Source: Streptomyces lasiicapitis
Lineage (GTDB): Bacteria > Actinomycetota > Actinomycetes > Streptomycetales > Streptomycetaceae
NCBI RefSeq assembly: GCF_014646335.1
Contig: NZ_BMNG01000003.1
Location: 248,001-312,000 of the forward strand
Reading direction: 5' to 3'
DNA length: 64,000 nt
Shown: positions 62,027-64,000 of the stretch, one piece after another
How the letters are laid out: each line of letters opens with the position of its first letter
How positions within the stretch are numbered: position 1 is the first letter of the stretch
The notes under the pieces: model-generated
Database searches by the model: none
What the model was told of the DNA's origin: nothing
Seen by the model: only the letters and a program-made list of their open reading frames with translations
Made by a program: the position numbers and the translations under genes

Positions 62027-62042
62027 ATCTCAGATATGAGAT
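62027..62042. promoter_or_regulatory. Palindromic candidate operator of the HTH-MurA gene
   Basis: ATCTCA-GATA-TGAGAT has perfect 6-bp arms and lies 12 bases upstream of the start codon, in AT-rich contrast to its surroundings. The symmetry suits a dimeric XRE-type regulator, so the fused HTH may bind here. Confidence 0.55.
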
Positions 62043-62200
62043 GAAGTGCGCGTCGGGGTAGGCCATTGGTGGAGTGACCGGTTCCGAGCGGCGCACGAGG
62101 CTCCGCGCGAGCCGACGGGAGCCGCCTCCCGCCCGGGAGTTGGGCCGGACCCCGCCGGGGACCGGCCGCACCCATGGGTCACCCGCACCCGAACCGCAGG

Positions 62201-64000
62201 TCAGCCGCACCCGCACGTCGCGCGGGGCCGACCCGCCGCCCGCGTCACCCGGGCGGCGGCCGCGCGCCCCGACGACGACTCGCCGTCGTGCACCACTGTG
62301 CCTCCGCGGAGCGTGAGGCGCACTTCGGCGCCGCTGATCTCGGCCACCGGACACCGCGTCACATCGCGGTCGAGCAGCACGAGATCCGCCTGCTTGCCGC
62401 GCTCGACGGTCCCGGTGAGGTGCGCCATACGGAGCTGGCGCGCCGTGCCGAGGGTGTGCATGAGCAGGGACGACGTGCGGCTGATGCCTTCCTTGGCGCG
62501 GTAGAGGTCGCCCTCTCCGTCGGCGTCCGTGCCGCGCCGGTCGACGGCGGTGCGCACCTGGTTCCACACCTGGAGCGGGTCGACGGGCCAGTCGGAGCCA
62601 CCGGAGAGACGTGCGCCGTGCGACTGAAGGCTGCGCGCCGGGTACAGCCACCGGTGCCGGGCGGCTCCGAGGTGGGGGAGCAGCGAGTCCATCGTCCAGA
62701 CGTTCCGCGTCGCCCATTGCAGCTGCATACAGGCGGTGACGCCGAGTTCGGCGAAGCGGCGCAGATCGGCGGGGTCGACGAGTTCGAGGTGCGCGATGGT
62801 GTTGCGGACGTCACGGCGGTCGGTGTGGCGCAGCGCGTACGCGTAGCCGTCGAGGGCGGTGCGCACGGCGCGGTCGCCGATGGCGTGCGCGTGCAGCTGC
62901 CAGCCCTCGGCGTTGAAGGCGGCGGTGAGCCGCCCGAAGTCCGGTGCCGACACATACAGGTCGCCCCGGTGATCGGTGGGCTTGCCGTCTTTGTCCAGAT
63001 ATGGCGTGAGGAGTGCGGCGGTCTGCGCCGGATATTCGATGACGCCGTCGAGGAAGACCTTGACGGTCCCGAACCGGAGTCCGCGTACGCCGTCGAAGTC
63101 GTCGCGCAGCTTCTTCGCGTACGCGACCGAGGCGCGCGGGTCCTTGGCCTGCTCGGAGGTGAGGCGGAGCGCGGGCACGATCCGCTGGGGCAGCTTGCCC
63201 GCCGCGGCGAGCGCCCGGTACAGCGCCAGCTCGTCCTCGCCCACCACCGCTTCCATGAACGTGGTGATCCCCGATGCCGCCGCCTCGGCGAACACCTTGG
63301 CCGCCGCGGCGACGAGCTCGGCCTCGCCGGGCTCGGGGATGTGCCGGGACACCAGGGGTTGCGCGTCGTCCTTGAGCACGCCGGTCGGCTTGCCGTCCGC
63401 CCCCTTCACGATTTTTCCGCCGACGGGGTCCGGCGTCGTCGCGGTGATCTTCGCGATGTCCAGGGCGCGCTGGTTGACCCACATGTTGTGGCCGTCGCCG
63501 CCGCGCAGGGCGATGGGGCGGCGGGTGGGCAGGGCGTCGAGCATGGAGTGGTGCGGGGCGGTGCCTCGCGGCAGCAGTCCTACGGGGTTCCAGTCCTCCA
63601 CGACGAGCCACCCGTCGGGCTCGCCGCCGCCCTCGCCGGAGCTGTCCTTGAGGAACCCGGTGAGGGTCTTCTGCAGCTCCTCCACGGTCTGCTCGGCGCT
63701 GTCGAGCGACGGCCTGAGGGACCGTGTCGCGGCGTCCGTCGGGTGGGCGTGCCCGTCGTGGATCCCGCTGAGCAGGCTGCCGCCGCGCGCGTCGACGGCG
63801 TCGGTGTCCCGTCCGGCGAACCGCCGCACCTTCGAGTCCGACCCGACGGCGAGGATCCGCCCGTCCCGCCCGACGGCGACCGCCCGCGCGGGCCCGTCGC
63901 CGCGCACGCCCGTGAACACCCGCGCGTTGTGCACGACCAGCGCCGCACTGTGGCGCTGCCCGCGCGCGGGCGAGGCGACGGCGGGGGCGCCGGTGGTCCC
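62201..64000 (-). CDS. YtcJ-like amidohydrolase (amidohydrolase family 3), 5' end beyond the window
   Basis: At least 599 residues of this metal-dependent hydrolase are present. Family motifs are LVVHNARVFTGVRGDGPARA, GIHDGHAHPTDAA (HxH metal site), LRGGDGHNMWVNQRALDIA, GITTFMEAVVGEDE, WQLHAHAIGDRAV, LSGGSDWPVDPLQVW, and a C-terminal GTVERGKQADLVLLDRDV. The frame stays open through the right edge (ending SPARGQRHSAALVVHNARV in the upstream direction), so the true start, possibly with a twin-arginine or Sec signal peptide, is outside. The C-terminus is extended by a basic, Ala-rich tail. It is divergent in spacing only; its stop lies 186 bases from the HTH-MurA start, on the same strand. The substrate is unknown. 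Confidence 0.9.
   Translation of the reverse strand, partial: GTTGAPAVASPARGQRHSAALVVHNARVFTGVRGDGPARAVAVGRDGRILAVGSDSKVRRFAGRDTDAVDARGGSLLSGIHDGHAHPTDAATRSLRPSLDSAEQTVEELQKTLTGFLKDSSGEGGGEPDGWLVVEDWNPVGLLPRGTAPHHSMLDALPTRRPIALRGGDGHNMWVNQRALDIAKITATTPDPVGGKIVKGADGKPTGVLKDDAQPLVSRHIPEPGEAELVAAAAKVFAEAAASGITTFMEAVVGEDELALYRALAAAGKLPQRIVPALRLTSEQAKDPRASVAYAKKLRDDFDGVRGLRFGTVKVFLDGVIEYPAQTAALLTPYLDKDGKPTDHRGDLYVSAPDFGRLTAAFNAEGWQLHAHAIGDRAVRTALDGYAYALRHTDRRDVRNTIAHLELVDPADLRRFAELGVTACMQLQWATRNVWTMDSLLPHLGAARHRWLYPARSLQSHGARLSGGSDWPVDPLQVWNQVRTAVDRRGTDADGEGDLYRAKEGISRTSSLLMHTLGTARQLRMAHLTGTVERGKQADLVLLDRDVTRCPVAEISGAEVRLTLRGGTVVHDGESSSGRAAAARVTRAAGRPRATCGCG

Noticed and set aside
1..64000. tRNA or rRNA genes
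   Set aside because: No cloverleaf with the conserved TTCGAATC-like loop or CCA-end pattern was seen. The only rRNA-like string is the 12-base tail complement at 54477-54488, too short to call an rRNA fragment.

Overview
The window is high-GC actinobacterial DNA and almost certainly comes from a Streptomyces chromosome. Supporting signs are the strong third-position G/C, frequent GTG and TTG starts, coupled stop/start overlaps, a modular type I PKS, a SepF-like protein, an F420-type oxidoreductase, a rare TTA codon and TTGTCCACA-type DnaA boxes. About 43 protein genes or gene remnants can be supported. I see no tRNA, rRNA, CRISPR array, intact IS element, integrase or transposase.

Region by region. 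(1) 1-15.6 kb, minus strand: the start of a modular PKS cluster. One 4652-residue protein carries a KSQ loading module and two extension modules (malonyl, then methylmalonyl; both DH-KR). A cytochrome P450 lies upstream and the next PKS subunit begins at the left edge. (2) 16.2-24.6 kb: a NarL-type two-component system, a GT87-like membrane protein, an ECF sigma factor, a Met/His-rich membrane protein, an MFS exporter, and a GH88-like hydrolase preceded by a truncated duplicate of its own 5' end. (3) 24.6-30.2 kb: an acyl-CoA dehydrogenase facing a two-domain class III CoA-transferase and an acyl-CoA ligase, with a low-complexity spacer. (4) 30.3-36 kb, minus strand: a metal-handling block with a His-rich small membrane protein, a CopA-type ATPase, a PCuAC-like protein without the usual His ligand, and a TroA/ZnuABC-type metal ABC transporter.

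(5) 36.2-42.8 kb: SepF-like protein, an SMC/ABC-like ATPase, MazG pyrophosphohydrolase, a TTA-containing Streptomyces protein preceded by three DnaA-box-like sites, an LLM flavin oxidoreductase, a small secreted Cys protein, and a divergent RidA/GlxA pair. (6) 43-50.1 kb: the Hen1-Pnkp RNA repair operon, then arginine deiminase and ornithine carbamoyltransferase, and an RsbW-like ATPase. (7) 50.5-58.8 kb: an aromatic acyl-CoA catabolic locus, best read as anthranilate (2-aminobenzoate) degradation through 2-aminobenzoyl-CoA: ligase, fused FAD monooxygenase/OYE reductase, enoyl-CoA hydratase, acyl-CoA dehydrogenase, RidA and a PaaX regulator. It is split at 53.7-54.5 kb by a lower-GC patch holding an HNH nuclease remnant and an orphan basic protein that looks like ribosomal protein uS12. 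(8) 59-64 kb: an FG-GAP lipoprotein, an HTH-MurA fusion with a palindrome just upstream, and a 5'-incomplete YtcJ-like amidohydrolase.

A dispersed intergenic repeat about 90-110 bp long with a G/C hairpin occurs in three clear copies and one degenerate copy. The most unusual items are the uS12-like patch, the nearby exact complement of the 16S rRNA 3' tail, the DnaA-box cluster away from an obvious origin, the partial gene duplication, and the HTH-MurA fusion with its candidate operator. All family assignments were made by eye from protein motifs; no search was run.
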